A DNA stretch of 64,000 bases from Pontibacterium granulatum (lineage in GTDB: Bacteria > Pseudomonadota > Gammaproteobacteria > Pseudomonadales > Balneatricaceae), in contig NZ_JASBRH010000015.1 in NCBI RefSeq assembly GCF_029961155.1, positions 32,385 through 96,384 of the forward strand, in the 5' to 3' direction. The notes below the pieces were generated by a model. That model searched no databases and had not been told where the DNA came from. It saw only the letters and a list, made by a program, of their open reading frames with translations. Below, one piece after another: positions 52,622 to 61,895 of the stretch. The position numbers and the translations under genes are program-made. Positions within the stretch are counted from its first letter, which is position 1. The number at the start of each line of letters is the position of its first letter.

Positions 52622-53124
52622 CGGCTCAAGTCATGAGCAGTGTTTTATATGAGGGTAAGCATTTCAATCTGGTTAACGGCAACCCATTTATTCCAGGCGA
52701 TTATGGTTTCGAGTACAGCCCAACGTCGTCGGCATGTACGGGGCTGTATTGCCATTACACGATCCATGACAATCGCCTTCATTTAATCGACGCGATGATA
52801 GGCCTGCCCTATGATCCCAGCGATCCGTTTAGACAGAATGAAGACCTGGAAAGGCAACGCCAGCTGACACTGCATGGGCATAAGCCCGAGATCGATGGCC
52901 TGGAGCGCCATTTCCGCAACATCAATATGCCACTGACATTTAGCGGCATAATCCGAATCGAAGCGCCCTCCCCCTATCCTTACGACGATGTGCGAGCGCT
53001 AGCACGTTGCCCAGGCTTTCTCCTGCGCTTTGAAGAAGGAATCTTGATAAAAGCCGAGCCGACCGATTGCGATCCCGATCCCATGTATCCATCGGAATTC
53101 GAAGACCCCATACCACCGTTGTAA
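52618..53124 (+). CDS. Unknown protein, second of a linked pair
   Basis: Start ATG 52618 overlaps the stop of the preceding gene; GGAGGAGAGG is just upstream. A 168-aa protein with a beta-rich middle (GLYCHYTIHDNRLHLIDAMIG) and a run of Pro-containing segments near the end (DCDPDPMYPSEFEDPIPPL). The overlap, shared strand and strong ribosome site argue that the pair makes two proteins that act together. No family recognised. Possible resemblance in shape to immunity-type proteins, which I cannot support further. Confidence 0.6.
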   Translation: MTAQVMSSVLYEGKHFNLVNGNPFIPGDYGFEYSPTSSACTGLYCHYTIHDNRLHLIDAMIGLPYDPSDPFRQNEDLERQRQLTLHGHKPEIDGLERHFRNINMPLTFSGIIRIEAPSPYPYDDVRALARCPGFLLRFEEGILIKAEPTDCDPDPMYPSEFEDPIPPL

Positions 53125-53175
53125 CTTCTGCTGCCATTTTTCAGCCAGCAGGAGCGACTGCTAAAACGCTAAAAC

Positions 53176-53751
53176 TTATTCGGGATAAGTCGCTTTGACA
53201 ATGTCCCGTTTTTGATGCGCTTCCCGAGCTGCCAACAACGCTGGATAGTCTGAGAAATCATACAGATTTCGGAACTCTGCCCAATCCAACAGCGCAATCA
53301 ACGCGATAGTTGCCATATGCCACTCATCAAAAGCCCCCTGCGCAGCTTGGGCATTCAACCACGCCAAGGTATCTGGAATACGTTCTAGCTGCAGTTTGAA
53401 CAGCAATGCACTCGGAGAAACCTCCAAGCCAGAGCGCGTCCCCATAAACAACACGATCAGGGAATCGTTTACGCCGTCTATCGCTGCAATCAGATTGTGC
53501 TGTTCGATAGGAAGATCGGGGGCACCCTGCTTACGACGCAAGTATTCACAAATCACATGAGAATCGAAGACGGTCTGCTCGCCATCCACCAGCACCGGTA
53601 GCTTTTTGATTGGCGAAATCGAGGCATACTCCGCCCGTTTTTCATCGTTGTAGAGATCAACCGCTTCAAACCGATAATCCATGCCCTCCAACAACATCCG
53701 AATACGTCGTACGTAGGGTGAAGGTAGCGATCCATACAGCGTCATTGACAT
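53176..53751 (-). CDS. Glutathione S-transferase family protein
   Basis: A 191-aa protein. N-terminal thioredoxin-like part with GSLPSPYVRRIRMLLEG and the cis-Pro/Glu-Ser region KLPVLVDGEQTVFDSHVI typical of GSTs (Ser in FDSHVI binds the glutathione gamma-glutamyl group), followed by an all-helical C-terminal part. 191 aa is short for the family but complete. Role: detoxification or maleylacetoacetate-like chemistry are possible; not distinguishable here. Confidence 0.9.
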   Translation of the reverse strand: MSMTLYGSLPSPYVRRIRMLLEGMDYRFEAVDLYNDEKRAEYASISPIKKLPVLVDGEQTVFDSHVICEYLRRKQGAPDLPIEQHNLIAAIDGVNDSLIVLFMGTRSGLEVSPSALLFKLQLERIPDTLAWLNAQAAQGAFDEWHMATIALIALLDWAEFRNLYDFSDYPALLAAREAHQKRDIVKATYPE

Positions 53752-53998
53752 AAAAATTCATCCTTTCAGGTCTGAGTAGTTGAAACAGTGCTCAAGACAA
53801 ATATCACAGCGCCCCTGCGGACGACAACATAAATCAGATCCTGGCCGGAGCAGACTTGTGAAAAGTATCAAATTTAAACCGAACGATTTACCTATCTGGC
53901 AATCAATAGAATACGCCTAAGCGATAGCAACAAACCCCACGTGACCGCTATGCAACAAACGGTTACATTAGCGGATTAACCACATAGAGGAGATCAGG

Positions 53999-54499
53999 AT
54001 GTCACAACAACGCGCAGTACTGGCAGGCGGCTGCTTCTGGGGCATGCAGGATTTGATACGCAAACTGCCCGGTGTCATCAATACCCGTGTGGGCTATACC
54101 GGTGGTGATGTGGAGAACGCCACCTACCGTAACCACGGCACCCATGCTGAAGCGATCGAAATACTGTTCGACCCGTCTCTGATCTCATACCGCCAGTTGC
54201 TGGAGTTCTTTTTCCAGATCCACGATCCTTCCACACCTAATCAGCAAGGGAACGACCGCGGTAGCTCATACCGCTCGGCAATCTACTATGTGGATGATGA
54301 CCAGAAACAGGTCGCCCTGAATACCATCGCTGATGTGGATGCTAGTGGTCTTTGGCCGGGCAAAGTTGTAACCGAGGTTGACCCGGTTGGTGCGTTTTGG
54401 GAAGCAGAATCCGAGCATCAGGATTACCTGGAACGCTTCCCTTACGGTTATACCTGCCACTTCCCGCGTCCGGGCTGGGTATTACCTAAGAAGCAGTAA
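53999..54499 (+). CDS. msrA: Peptide methionine (S)-S-oxide reductase MsrA
   Basis: Repairs oxidised methionine. The GCFWG active site is at residues 11-15 (C12), followed by [13 protein letters not shown] and the HAE(A)IEI segment near 57-64. 166 aa, typical of the short bacterial form. ATG 53999 has GAGGAG eight bases upstream. C-terminal Cys pair of recycling-type MsrA is not obvious (C-terminal TCHFPRPGW). Monocistronic. Confidence 0.96.
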   Translation: MSQQRAVLAGGCFWGMQDLIRKLPGVINTRVGYTGGDVENATYRNHGTHAEAIEILFDPSLISYRQLLEFFFQIHDPSTPNQQGNDRGSSYRSAIYYVDDDQKQVALNTIADVDASGLWPGKVVTEVDPVGAFWEAESEHQDYLERFPYGYTCHFPRPGWVLPKKQ

Positions 54500-54560
54500 A
54501 AAAAGATCGCATACGTTCCCACGCAGAGCATGGAACCAGGAATGCTTGGCTCGCTCCCCG

Positions 54561-54607
54561 TGTAGGGCAGGCTTAAGCCTGCCGGTAGCCTGAATGGCCA
54601 CCCTACA
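54561..54607. repeat. Imperfect palindrome of the same family as 47653-47700
   Basis: TGTAGGGCAGGCTTAAGCC ... and TGAATGGCCACCCTACA-type ends, with a shorter perfect core (GGCAGGCTTAAGCCTGCC). Sits between msrA and a LysR gene. Confidence 0.65.
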
Positions 54608-54683
54608 TCAAGAGCGATATATTCAAGCCCTCGGGTTAAAAACACGCACTTTACAAGCTAAAAAACCCCTCGCCTAGTCCGGA

Positions 54684-55583
54684 TCACGCTTCACTTCCAA
54701 ACCAGCGCAGCAAGGCATTCTTTGTCTCTTGAATCGCAACATACCTGGCGTCAGATTTACGCGCCACAACGTACCAAGTTAACGGCAAACGCTGTTCCGT
54801 CACGGGGATGGCGACCACCAGCCCCTGCTTCAAGGAACGGCTCAACGCCCAGCGCGACAGAATGCTGACCCCCAGATCAACGGCGATCATCTCAACTATC
54901 GCATCCGTCATCTCAACCATCTGAATATGGCGCAGCCTGATACCCGCCGGCCTGATAAAGCGTTCGTATTCAAATCCCGGCAACGCGTCCAGACTATAGG
55001 TCAAATAGTCTTGGTCGATCAGTTCTTCAGCCTCGATAAACGGTTTCGTGGCAAGGGGATGTTGCGGATGGGTGATCAATACCAACTCGTCCTTCATCAA
55101 CGGATGGGAGATCAACGCCGGATTTTCGATCTTGGCGGGGGAAATAAGAAGGTCCGTAGTGCCTGCAAGCAGCGTTTGCTCTGCTTCGCGGGTTGCCGCG
55201 GCAACAAAATCGATCTGCAGCTTTTCACGACTCATTGGCAGCGACTTTAAAAATCCCGGCACCCAGTGATACGCACTGTATTCCGCCACACCAATGCGTA
55301 CGAGGTAACTTGCACTTGCAGCAGTGCGCTCAAAATCCTGCTCGGCACGCGCTAACTCGGGTAAAACCGCCTGTGCGGTGTGCAATAGCGCCTGCCCTGC
55401 GGGAGTTACCTTTAGTTTACGCCCATCCCGCTCAAATATTGCGCTGCCCAGCCGCCGCTCCGCTTCAGCGAGCCGGTGGCTTAATGCTGATTGAGTTACA
55501 CCGATGGCATCCGCAGCACGCCCCAAACTACCGTAACGAGCAACCGCCTCAAGTAACTGCCAGTGCTTAATATCCAAGCGCAT
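54684..55583 (-). CDS. LysR family regulator (MetR-like)
   Basis: A 299-aa LTTR. HTH region LEAVARYGSLGRAADAIGVTQSALSHRLAEAERRL in parts (about residues 10-45). The effector domain start ASYLVRIGVAEYSAYHW resembles MetR-type sensors (homocysteine/methionine), an inference. It is divergent from an EamA transporter with a 64-bp gap, so it probably controls that gene. Confidence 0.9.
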   Translation of the reverse strand: MRLDIKHWQLLEAVARYGSLGRAADAIGVTQSALSHRLAEAERRLGSAIFERDGRKLKVTPAGQALLHTAQAVLPELARAEQDFERTAASASYLVRIGVAEYSAYHWVPGFLKSLPMSREKLQIDFVAAATREAEQTLLAGTTDLLISPAKIENPALISHPLMKDELVLITHPQHPLATKPFIEAEELIDQDYLTYSLDALPGFEYERFIRPAGIRLRHIQMVEMTDAIVEMIAVDLGVSILSRWALSRSLKQGLVVAIPVTEQRLPLTWYVVARKSDARYVAIQETKNALLRWFGSEA

Positions 55584-55647
55584 ACATGAATAACCTTAAT
55601 GGATTATCCGCATTTTTCATTAATTATTCTAAATTACTCTGGCTATT

Positions 55648-56598
55648 ATGCATCCGAAATTCAAACAGTTTTTAACTGTCCGGCAGAAGAGCATACAGGG
55701 GACCGAAATCGTGAAAGGAACAATGATGCTAACGGGTGCGGCAATGGGCTTTGGCTTGAGCCCGATGTTAGCCCAGATACTGTTGCAGCAGGGAATGTCA
55801 CCGGAGGTGGTCGCCCTGTATCGTTTCGCCATCCCTGCGCTGTTGGTTCTGCCCTGTGTAAGGGTGTTTAAAGTACAGCCTGCGGAGTCAATGCGCACCT
55901 TTGCGCTTGGTGCTTTCGCGGCTTTGGGTATGCTCGCATTCCTCTACAGCTTTACCTGGCTCCCCGCCACAACGGTTATTCTGACCTACTACACCTATCC
56001 TCTGTTTGCGCTGGCCATTGGCTGGGCTCTGTTCGGTCATGGATTAACACGCAACAGACTGATTTCAGCCGCACTGATCCTGTTGGCGGTATTGACCATG
56101 CAGGGCCCTCTAAGCCAGCATCAGATCCCGCTTGGGGTACTATGCATTGGATTTGTTGCACCCGCCTCTTATGCATTGTTGATCAACTATCTGTCCAATC
56201 CGGTCCAGCACCTGAAAACCGGAGAACGGATGAGCGCGTGCCTTGTAGGCCATCTGGCGGTACTCATCCCACTCACATATTGGCAAGCCCCTGCAATCGT
56301 GCTGCCACAATCTGAAGACCAGCTTTGGCTGATCCTTGCAATCGCCCTGCTGGCCTCAGCGTTTCCCCAGTATCTCTTCGCTCGAGGTGCAGTGTTAGCG
56401 GGGATGGAGCGAACAACTATGATCAGTACCTCGGAGATCGTATTTGCACTGCTATTCAGCGTATTGCTGCTTAACAGTGAGATCAGTCGATTGGAGATGA
56501 TCGCGTCAACATTGATTCTGATATCCGGTCTGATCCGCCTTGAGCCGCGGAATGAAGAGCTGCCATCCAATCACAAATTCAGTCATCTCGGTACTTGA
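55648..56598 (+). CDS. EamA/DMT-family transporter
   Basis: A 316-aa ten-helix exporter of the drug/metabolite transporter superfamily. N-terminal MLTGAAMGFGLSPMLAQILLQQGMSPEVVALYRF (in parts) is the first EamA repeat; the second starts near residue 165. In-frame ATG starts near 55702 and 55723 are alternatives. Divergent from the LysR gene. Likely exports an amino acid or metabolite; substrate not determined. Confidence 0.88.
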   Translation: MHPKFKQFLTVRQKSIQGTEIVKGTMMLTGAAMGFGLSPMLAQILLQQGMSPEVVALYRFAIPALLVLPCVRVFKVQPAESMRTFALGAFAALGMLAFLYSFTWLPATTVILTYYTYPLFALAIGWALFGHGLTRNRLISAALILLAVLTMQGPLSQHQIPLGVLCIGFVAPASYALLINYLSNPVQHLKTGERMSACLVGHLAVLIPLTYWQAPAIVLPQSEDQLWLILAIALLASAFPQYLFARGAVLAGMERTTMISTSEIVFALLFSVLLLNSEISRLEMIASTLILISGLIRLEPRNEELPSNHKFSHLGT

Positions 56599-56619
56599 TC
56601 GCAGGTACAGAGATCCAAC

Positions 56620-57537
56620 TCAGCAACAACAGTAGGCCACTGCTATCTGTGCCGCCAAACGGGCATTGTTCAGTACCAGCTGAATATTGGATTCCAGGCT
56701 TTCACCGCCGGTCAGTTCACTGATCCGAGCCAACAGAAAGGGGGTTGTCGCCTTACCCGATATCCCATGGTGATCGGCGTCTTGAAGGGCTCTGTCGATC
56801 GCCGTATCAATCTCGACGTGCGGCATCGCATAGGCCTCAGGGATGGGGTTGGCGATCACCATCCCGCCACCAAGCCCCATTTCCCACTTAGCTTTCAATG
56901 CAGCGGCAATCTGGTCGGGTGAATCCAGACGGTAATTCACGTCAAACGCGCTCTCTCGGGCGTAAAAGGCTGGCAAGGTATCAGTCTGGTAGCCCACCAC
57001 CGGCACCCCCTGGGTTTCCAGGTATTCGAGGGTCAGCCCCAGATCCAGAATCGATTTGACACCGGCACATACCACGGCCACATCGGATCGCGCCAGTTCC
57101 TGCAAGTCGGCGGATATATCGAACGTGTGTTCAGCTCCCCGATGTACACCACCAATCCCACCAGTGGCAAAGACCTTGATCCCTGCCATCGCTGCCAAAA
57201 TCATCGTTGCCGCCACCGTGGTCGCACCATCCTGCTCGGAGGCCACCATGAACGGGATATCTCGCCGACTCACCTTGGTTACGTTGCGCCCCTCTTTACC
57301 CAGATACTCAATTTGCTCCTGACTTAAGCCCACCGTTAAGCGGCCCGCGAGGATGGCAATGGTTGCCGGTATAGCCCCCTGCTCACGTACGGTTTCCTCT
57401 ACCCTAAGTGCTGTTTCCACATTGCGGGGGTACTGCATGCCATGGGCGATGATAGTGGACTCCAGCGCAACCACCGGCCGGTTGTTTTCGATGGCGACGG
57501 CCACCTCAGGGGAGATATGCAGATAGGGATTGGACAT
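56620..57537 (-). CDS. psuG: Pseudouridine-5'-phosphate glycosidase
   Basis: Cleaves pseudouridine 5'-phosphate to uracil and ribose 5-phosphate. A 305-aa protein with ALESTIIAHGMQYPRN near residue 25, TGGIGGVHRGAEHTFDISADL and the Schiff-base Lys in CAGVKSILDLG (about residue 166). No PsuK kinase gene is adjacent; the pseudouridine kinase may be elsewhere. Follows the redoxin gene on the same strand after 40 bp. Confidence 0.94.
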   Translation of the reverse strand: MSNPYLHISPEVAVAIENNRPVVALESTIIAHGMQYPRNVETALRVEETVREQGAIPATIAILAGRLTVGLSQEQIEYLGKEGRNVTKVSRRDIPFMVASEQDGATTVAATMILAAMAGIKVFATGGIGGVHRGAEHTFDISADLQELARSDVAVVCAGVKSILDLGLTLEYLETQGVPVVGYQTDTLPAFYARESAFDVNYRLDSPDQIAAALKAKWEMGLGGGMVIANPIPEAYAMPHVEIDTAIDRALQDADHHGISGKATTPFLLARISELTGGESLESNIQLVLNNARLAAQIAVAYCCC

Positions 57538-57578
57538 GATTAGATCAACTCCTTGCTACCTGTAGGATGAGTAAAAGC

Positions 57579-58133
57579 TCACTTCCATTTCACATTACAG
57601 CCAATGCTGGGTTTCTGATCCTCTGAAACCGGCTTTCCGGCTAGCAGGCTATCGATTGCTCCTCGCAGATCGCTGCCGGTCACTGGCTTTTCGTTTCCCG
57701 GCCGGGAATCGTCAAACTGGCCACGATACACACAGGCAAGTCCGGCATCAAACAGGTAAATATCGGGTGTACAGGCGGCCTGATACGCTTTCGCAACCGC
57801 TTGAGATTCGTCATACAGGTAAGGGAAGTTGTACCCAAGATCACGCGCTTTTCGGGCCATTTTCTCGGGGCTGTCTTCCGGAAAGGCGGTTACGTCATTG
57901 GCACTGATCGCAATGATAGCGATCCCGCTCCCCTGGTAATCCTGCCCCAGCTGCACCAGCGCGGTGTCGATATGTTTTACAAACGGGCAATGGTTACAGA
58001 TGAACATCACCACCGTCCCCTTCTCGCCCCTGAGCTGCTTTAGGCTTTTCTGTTCTTGGTTGACGGTATCAAGCAGATTGAAGTCCGGGGCGACAGTGCC
58101 CAGTGGCATCATGTTGGAAGGTGTGAGGGCCAT
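57579..58133 (-). CDS. Redoxin/thioredoxin-like peroxidase-type protein
   Basis: Start ATG 58133 has AGGAGA five bases upstream. The 184-aa product has the thioredoxin-fold motif VMFICNHCPFVKHID, C46 and C49 in a CNHC arrangement typical of the AhpC/TSA-like 'thioredoxin family protein' group, and a FPYLYDESQ segment. Role: disulfide reductase or peroxidase-like. The gene is preceded by a hairpin terminator and a 14-codon ORF (see those entries), so its own promoter or leader may be in the 58.1-58.5 kb region. Confidence 0.88.
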   Translation of the reverse strand: MALTPSNMMPLGTVAPDFNLLDTVNQEQKSLKQLRGEKGTVVMFICNHCPFVKHIDTALVQLGQDYQGSGIAIIAISANDVTAFPEDSPEKMARKARDLGYNFPYLYDESQAVAKAYQAACTPDIYLFDAGLACVYRGQFDDSRPGNEKPVTGSDLRGAIDSLLAGKPVSEDQKPSIGCNVKWK

Positions 58134-58239
58134 GCTGATCTCCTGATTCCGGTGGAAAGATCGTACAGTATGCAAAGAAAGCTTAGCCTCGGCGCTGGGC
58201 AACAACCACTCTCAGCTGACCCAAAGATCCAGATATGGA

Positions 58240-58267
58240 AAGGCCCCATTACAATGAACGGGGCCTT
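58240..58267. terminator. Hairpin after the 14-codon ORF
   Basis: AAGGCCCC ... GGGGCCTT, eight-base GC-rich stem. On the minus strand it is followed by TTTCC, a weak T-run, so it may be an intrinsic terminator or attenuator between the short ORF and the redoxin gene. Confidence 0.55.
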
Positions 58268-58300
58268 CTGATTGGAGCAAACTCAGGTCGTAACCTGGCG

Positions 58301-58345
58301 TCAGCACGTTACTCCAGGAGTGTGCTCGACCAGTAAATTAGACAT
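58301..58345 (-). CDS. Possible 14-residue leader or peptide ORF
   Basis: ATG at 58345, then 14 codons ending in Cys: MSNLLVEHTPGVTC. The SD is AAAGGAGGTGAT, ending seven bases before the ATG, close to the full anti-SD complement, far stronger than any other in the window. Upstream at 58381-58410 is a 10-base hairpin (CGTCAGC ... GCTGACG); downstream is the hairpin at 58240-58267 and then the redoxin gene. May be a leader peptide, a small secreted peptide, or spurious. Not proven to be translated. Confidence 0.35.
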   Translation of the reverse strand: MSNLLVEHTPGVTC

Positions 58346-58380
58346 GCAATCACCTCCTTTGGTCAGGGAGTGAATCTTAA

Positions 58381-58410
58381 CGTCAGCGCCCCCCTGGCAG
58401 GCGGCTGACG
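58381..58410. repeat. Inverted repeat upstream of the 14-codon ORF
   Basis: CGTCAGcGCC ... GGCgGCTGACG, near-perfect 10-base stem with a short loop. Between the DUF2703 gene and the ORF; possible transcript end or leader structure. Confidence 0.5.
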
Positions 58411-58565
58411 ATACGCTTCATATGTCACTCTGCGCCTCTACCGTCGCGCTGTCAACGGACGTTGTACATAAAACATACAGACCTTGACCAAGCTCCTAAC
58501 GACCACCAAATACAAGTCTATCCAACCACCTGATTTACAACGCCCAAATACCATCCGAAAGCACG

Positions 58566-59024
58566 TTATTTGCAACAGCGTTGAGGGGTATCGTGGGTGT
58601 CATTAACAGGACAACAAGGTTCCTCGCTTGAAGGCAATACGGCATCTGCAGCCGCAATTAAAGCAGCTTTAATGATAAGTTCGGCTGGAACTACCTCATA
58701 TTCGATACCTGACACTTCGACAGTACGACACTCGGCATTGTGACAGACGTTACACGCGCACAGGCTTTTACCGTTGCGTGCATCAAGCCAGCTTTCAAGA
58801 GGCCTACCTGCAATCCATATCCGGTTGGACTCCGTAACGTCAGCAGCGCAGGCGCTTGCATCCAACTCTCTTCCAACTAACCGCACCTCAATATCCAAAG
58901 GCTTGAGTGACGCTTCCAGCTTTTTCACCGCTTCATGCAACTGTAACCGCGTGCCAGCACAACGAGTGCAGGTTCCCCCTTTATCGTCGACCAAACGTTG
59001 CCAAGTGATCAGCAGTGTTTTCAT
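58566..59024 (-). CDS. DUF2703-like cysteine-rich protein
   Basis: A 152-aa protein with C19-x-x-C22 in GGTCTRCAGT, then W-I-A-G-RPLESWL, and a C-rich loop CACNVCHNAECRTVEVSG near 88-102, and a CC in the tail. This matches DUF2703 (PF10865). The family often sits in metal or arsenic contexts (known, loosely), but here no ars/mer gene is next to it. Probably a metal- or redox-binding protein (inference). Overlap/spacing: 430 bp to the redoxin, with the short ORF between. Confidence 0.75.
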   Translation of the reverse strand: MKTLLITWQRLVDDKGGTCTRCAGTRLQLHEAVKKLEASLKPLDIEVRLVGRELDASACAADVTESNRIWIAGRPLESWLDARNGKSLCACNVCHNAECRTVEVSGIEYEVVPAELIIKAALIAAADAVLPSSEEPCCPVNDTHDTPQRCCK

Positions 59025-59298
59025 AACATCTCACTCCCCATATCGAGTTTTTACCTGGCCAGCGCAAAAGTTCCATGGCCGTTTTAACTATAGAGGGCGC
59101 TGCGTTTCCCGAGCAATTCGAACACTTAATGCCGACGAGCCAACTATAGTGACGATAAGGGGAACGCCGTCGAGCACACTGAAAACGCCTCACATGACCA
59201 ACGGTTTAGCTTAGTCGATACCGCTTTCTACGCACAGTTCAGCACGCTTGATGTTTTCGGCGATAAGTGTGGCCAACCAACACCAAAGGCACCGAACT

Positions 59299-60672
59299 AT
59301 GATGAAGCCAAGGGATGTAAACACGATCGAACAGGCAAAACGCATCGTTGAGGAAAGGGGTCTTACACACGTAAAAGTAGGGATCTTCGATACCGACGGC
59401 GTGATGCGCGGCAAATACATGAGCAAGGAGAAGTTCTTCTCGGCACTCGATCATGGTTTTGGCTTCTGTGACGTCGTCCTGGGCTGGGACTCCAAAGACC
59501 AGCTCTACGATAATGTCAGCTACACCGGTTGGCACACTGGTTATCCGGATGCTCCGGTACGGATCGTGCCCGACACCTGCCGCGATCTCCCCTTAGAAGA
59601 GGATATGCTGCTCTTCATCGCAGAGTTCTGTGAACAGGCTGCAGATCTGTGCCCTCGAAACCTTCTACACCGAATCGTACAACGGGCGGAAGCAATGGGG
59701 TTTGATCCGTTTGCCGCACTGGAATACGAGTTTTTTGTCTTTAAAGAGACACCCCACAGCGCCCGCGACAAAGGCTTTAAAAACCTGGAGCCCCTGTCGC
59801 CGGACTGGTTCGGTTACTCGGTACTGCGCAACTCCGTCCATTCCGACCTCTATCAACAGATTCTGGATATGTCTGAACAGATGGATTTCCCCATCGAAGG
59901 TATCCATACCGAAACCGGTCCCGGCGTGATAGAAGCCGCCATCGCCGTAGACCAGGCAGCAAACGCGGCGGACAAGGCAGCCCTTTTTAAGACTTTTATG
60001 AAGGTCCTCGCGCAACGCAACGGCCTGATGGCCACCTTTATGGCCAAGTGGTCCAATGACTATCCCGGTCAGAGTGGCCATATCCATATCTCCCTCAAAC
60101 ACCGGGATGGATCGGGCTCCGCATTTTATGACCCAAGCCAGCCCCACGGAATGAGCGAGATCCAGCGCCACTTCCTAGCCGGGCAACAACGCCTGATGCC
60201 TGAGTTCTTAAGCCTGATCGCCCCCACCATAAACAGTTATTCCCGCTTGGTGCCGGGATTCTGGGCACCCACCGATGCCACCTGGGGTGTCGAGAATCGT
60301 ACCACTGCACTGCGCATCATCCCCGGCAGCGAGAAAACCCAGCGCATTGAATACCGTCTCGGCTCGGCTGACGGCAATCCCTACCTGGCCATGGCGGCAG
60401 CGCTGGCCTCGGGTTTATACGGTATACAAAACGAATGGGAACCGGAGCCGATGGTTGAGGGCAATGCCTACGAACAGCAACACCCTGGCCACCTGCACCT
60501 ACCCAGCACCCTGTGGGACGCCGCCCAACGCCTGAAAAACTCCAAAGCGGCCCGTGAGCTGTTTGGGGATGCCTTTGTGGACCATTTTGCCGCTTCACGG
60601 GAGTGGGAGGAGCGGGAGTTTCGCAAGCATGTCACGGATTGGGAGATGGCCCGCTACTTTGAAATTATCTGA
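59299..60672 (+). CDS. Glutamine-synthetase-like gamma-glutamyl ligase
   Basis: A 457-aa enzyme of the glutamine synthetase fold. GS-type residues are visible: FAALEYEFFVF (Glu metal ligands, about residue 138-147), HTETGPGVIE, GHIHISL with HIH, and NRTTALRIIP with the Arg; the Pro/Arg near the end (KTQRIEYRLGSADGNPYLAMAA). It lacks the adenylylation Tyr context of GlnA and is of the type that attaches glutamate to an amine (polyamine, ethanolamine or amino alcohol) (family inference). Start ATG 59299 or 59302 with AAAGG nine bases upstream; the longer frame has no such support. Followed 40 bp later by an iron-type ADH. Confidence 0.88.
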   Translation: MMKPRDVNTIEQAKRIVEERGLTHVKVGIFDTDGVMRGKYMSKEKFFSALDHGFGFCDVVLGWDSKDQLYDNVSYTGWHTGYPDAPVRIVPDTCRDLPLEEDMLLFIAEFCEQAADLCPRNLLHRIVQRAEAMGFDPFAALEYEFFVFKETPHSARDKGFKNLEPLSPDWFGYSVLRNSVHSDLYQQILDMSEQMDFPIEGIHTETGPGVIEAAIAVDQAANAADKAALFKTFMKVLAQRNGLMATFMAKWSNDYPGQSGHIHISLKHRDGSGSAFYDPSQPHGMSEIQRHFLAGQQRLMPEFLSLIAPTINSYSRLVPGFWAPTDATWGVENRTTALRIIPGSEKTQRIEYRLGSADGNPYLAMAAALASGLYGIQNEWEPEPMVEGNAYEQQHPGHLHLPSTLWDAAQRLKNSKAARELFGDAFVDHFAASREWEEREFRKHVTDWEMARYFEII

Positions 60673-60711
60673 TCCGCCCTCAGTTACGACAATGTCTCTT
60701 GGAGATCTGTT

Positions 60712-61893
60712 ATGACAAATCACAGCGCTGACCTGAACGCTGACTGGCATTACCCGACCAGCATCCGTAACGGTGCCGGGCGAATCAAAGAGCTTCCTGA
60801 CGCCTGTAAAAACCTGAATATCCAGGCGCCATTGTTGGTCACCGATCCCGGACTAGCTGCGCTGCCTATGATCAAACAGGCTGTCAAACACTGCCAGGCA
60901 TCCGGCTTACGCTGCAACCTGTTCTGCGATATTCAGGGCAACCCCACCGGGCAAAACGTCGTAGACGGCGTCACCGCCTACAAAGCAGGCAACCATGACG
61001 GGGTCATCGCTTTTGGCGGCGGCTCGTCACTGGATACCGGCAAGGCCATTGCGCTGATGGCGGGCCAAAAACGGCCTCTGTGGGACTTCGAGGATATCGG
61101 GGATAACTGGACCCGTGCCGATCCAACCGCAATCGCACCCACCATAGCGATCCCCACCACTGCCGGCACCGGGTCGGAAGTGGGTCGTGCAGCGGTCATT
61201 ACCGACGAAGCCAACTTAGTAAAACGTATTATCTTTCACCCCAAAATGCTGCCGTCGATAGTCATTCTCGATGCTGAACTCACAGTCGACCTGCCCCCTC
61301 ACATCACCGCCGCCACCGGGATGGATGCCCTCTCCCACTGTCTGGAAGCCTATTGCGCTCCTGGCTACCATCCGATGGCCGACGGTATCGCGCTGGAAGG
61401 GATGCGATTGGTAAAAGAGAACCTTCCCCGCGGCTACGCAAATGGACAAGATCGGGATGCCCGCAGCCAGATGCTGGTCGCGTCCAGCATGGGCGCCACG
61501 GCATTCCAAAAGGGATTAGGCGGCATGCATGCCATCGCACATACCCTAGGTGCGCTGTACGGCGCACACCATGGCTTGTTAAATGCCATCCTGATGCCCT
61601 ATGTTCTGCAAGCCAATCAGGCAGCAATTCAACCACGTATCGAACGCTTGAGCCGTTATCTGGATCTGCCTACCCGTGGCTTCGACGGGTTTATGGACTG
61701 GGTACTGGAGATGCGGAATACACTGGGCATTCCACACAGCTTAGCGGACATAGCCATAGACGAACGTCAGGCTGTTCGGGTAGGTCAGATGGCGGCGGCA
61801 GATCCGTCTGCCGGCGGGAATCCGATCGCATTTTCAGCTGAACGGTATTCTGAGATTTTTCGAGATGCGGTGAAGGGTGAACTTAACCAATAA
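60712..61893 (+). CDS. Iron-containing alcohol dehydrogenase
   Basis: A 393-aa type III ADH. NAD-binding GGGSSLDTGKAIAL near residue 102; the PTTAGTGSEVGRAAVITD signature near 147; metal ligands in MDALSHCLEAY and MHAIAHTLGALYGAHHG (about 203-213 and 267-285). It oxidises alcohols or reduces aldehydes. Cotranscribed after a glutamyl ligase (40-bp gap); the two may process a gamma-glutamylated amino alcohol or aldehyde (inference). Confidence 0.94.
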   Translation: MTNHSADLNADWHYPTSIRNGAGRIKELPDACKNLNIQAPLLVTDPGLAALPMIKQAVKHCQASGLRCNLFCDIQGNPTGQNVVDGVTAYKAGNHDGVIAFGGGSSLDTGKAIALMAGQKRPLWDFEDIGDNWTRADPTAIAPTIAIPTTAGTGSEVGRAAVITDEANLVKRIIFHPKMLPSIVILDAELTVDLPPHITAATGMDALSHCLEAYCAPGYHPMADGIALEGMRLVKENLPRGYANGQDRDARSQMLVASSMGATAFQKGLGGMHAIAHTLGALYGAHHGLLNAILMPYVLQANQAAIQPRIERLSRYLDLPTRGFDGFMDWVLEMRNTLGIPHSLADIAIDERQAVRVGQMAAADPSAGGNPIAFSAERYSEIFRDAVKGELNQ

Positions 61894-61895
61894 GG

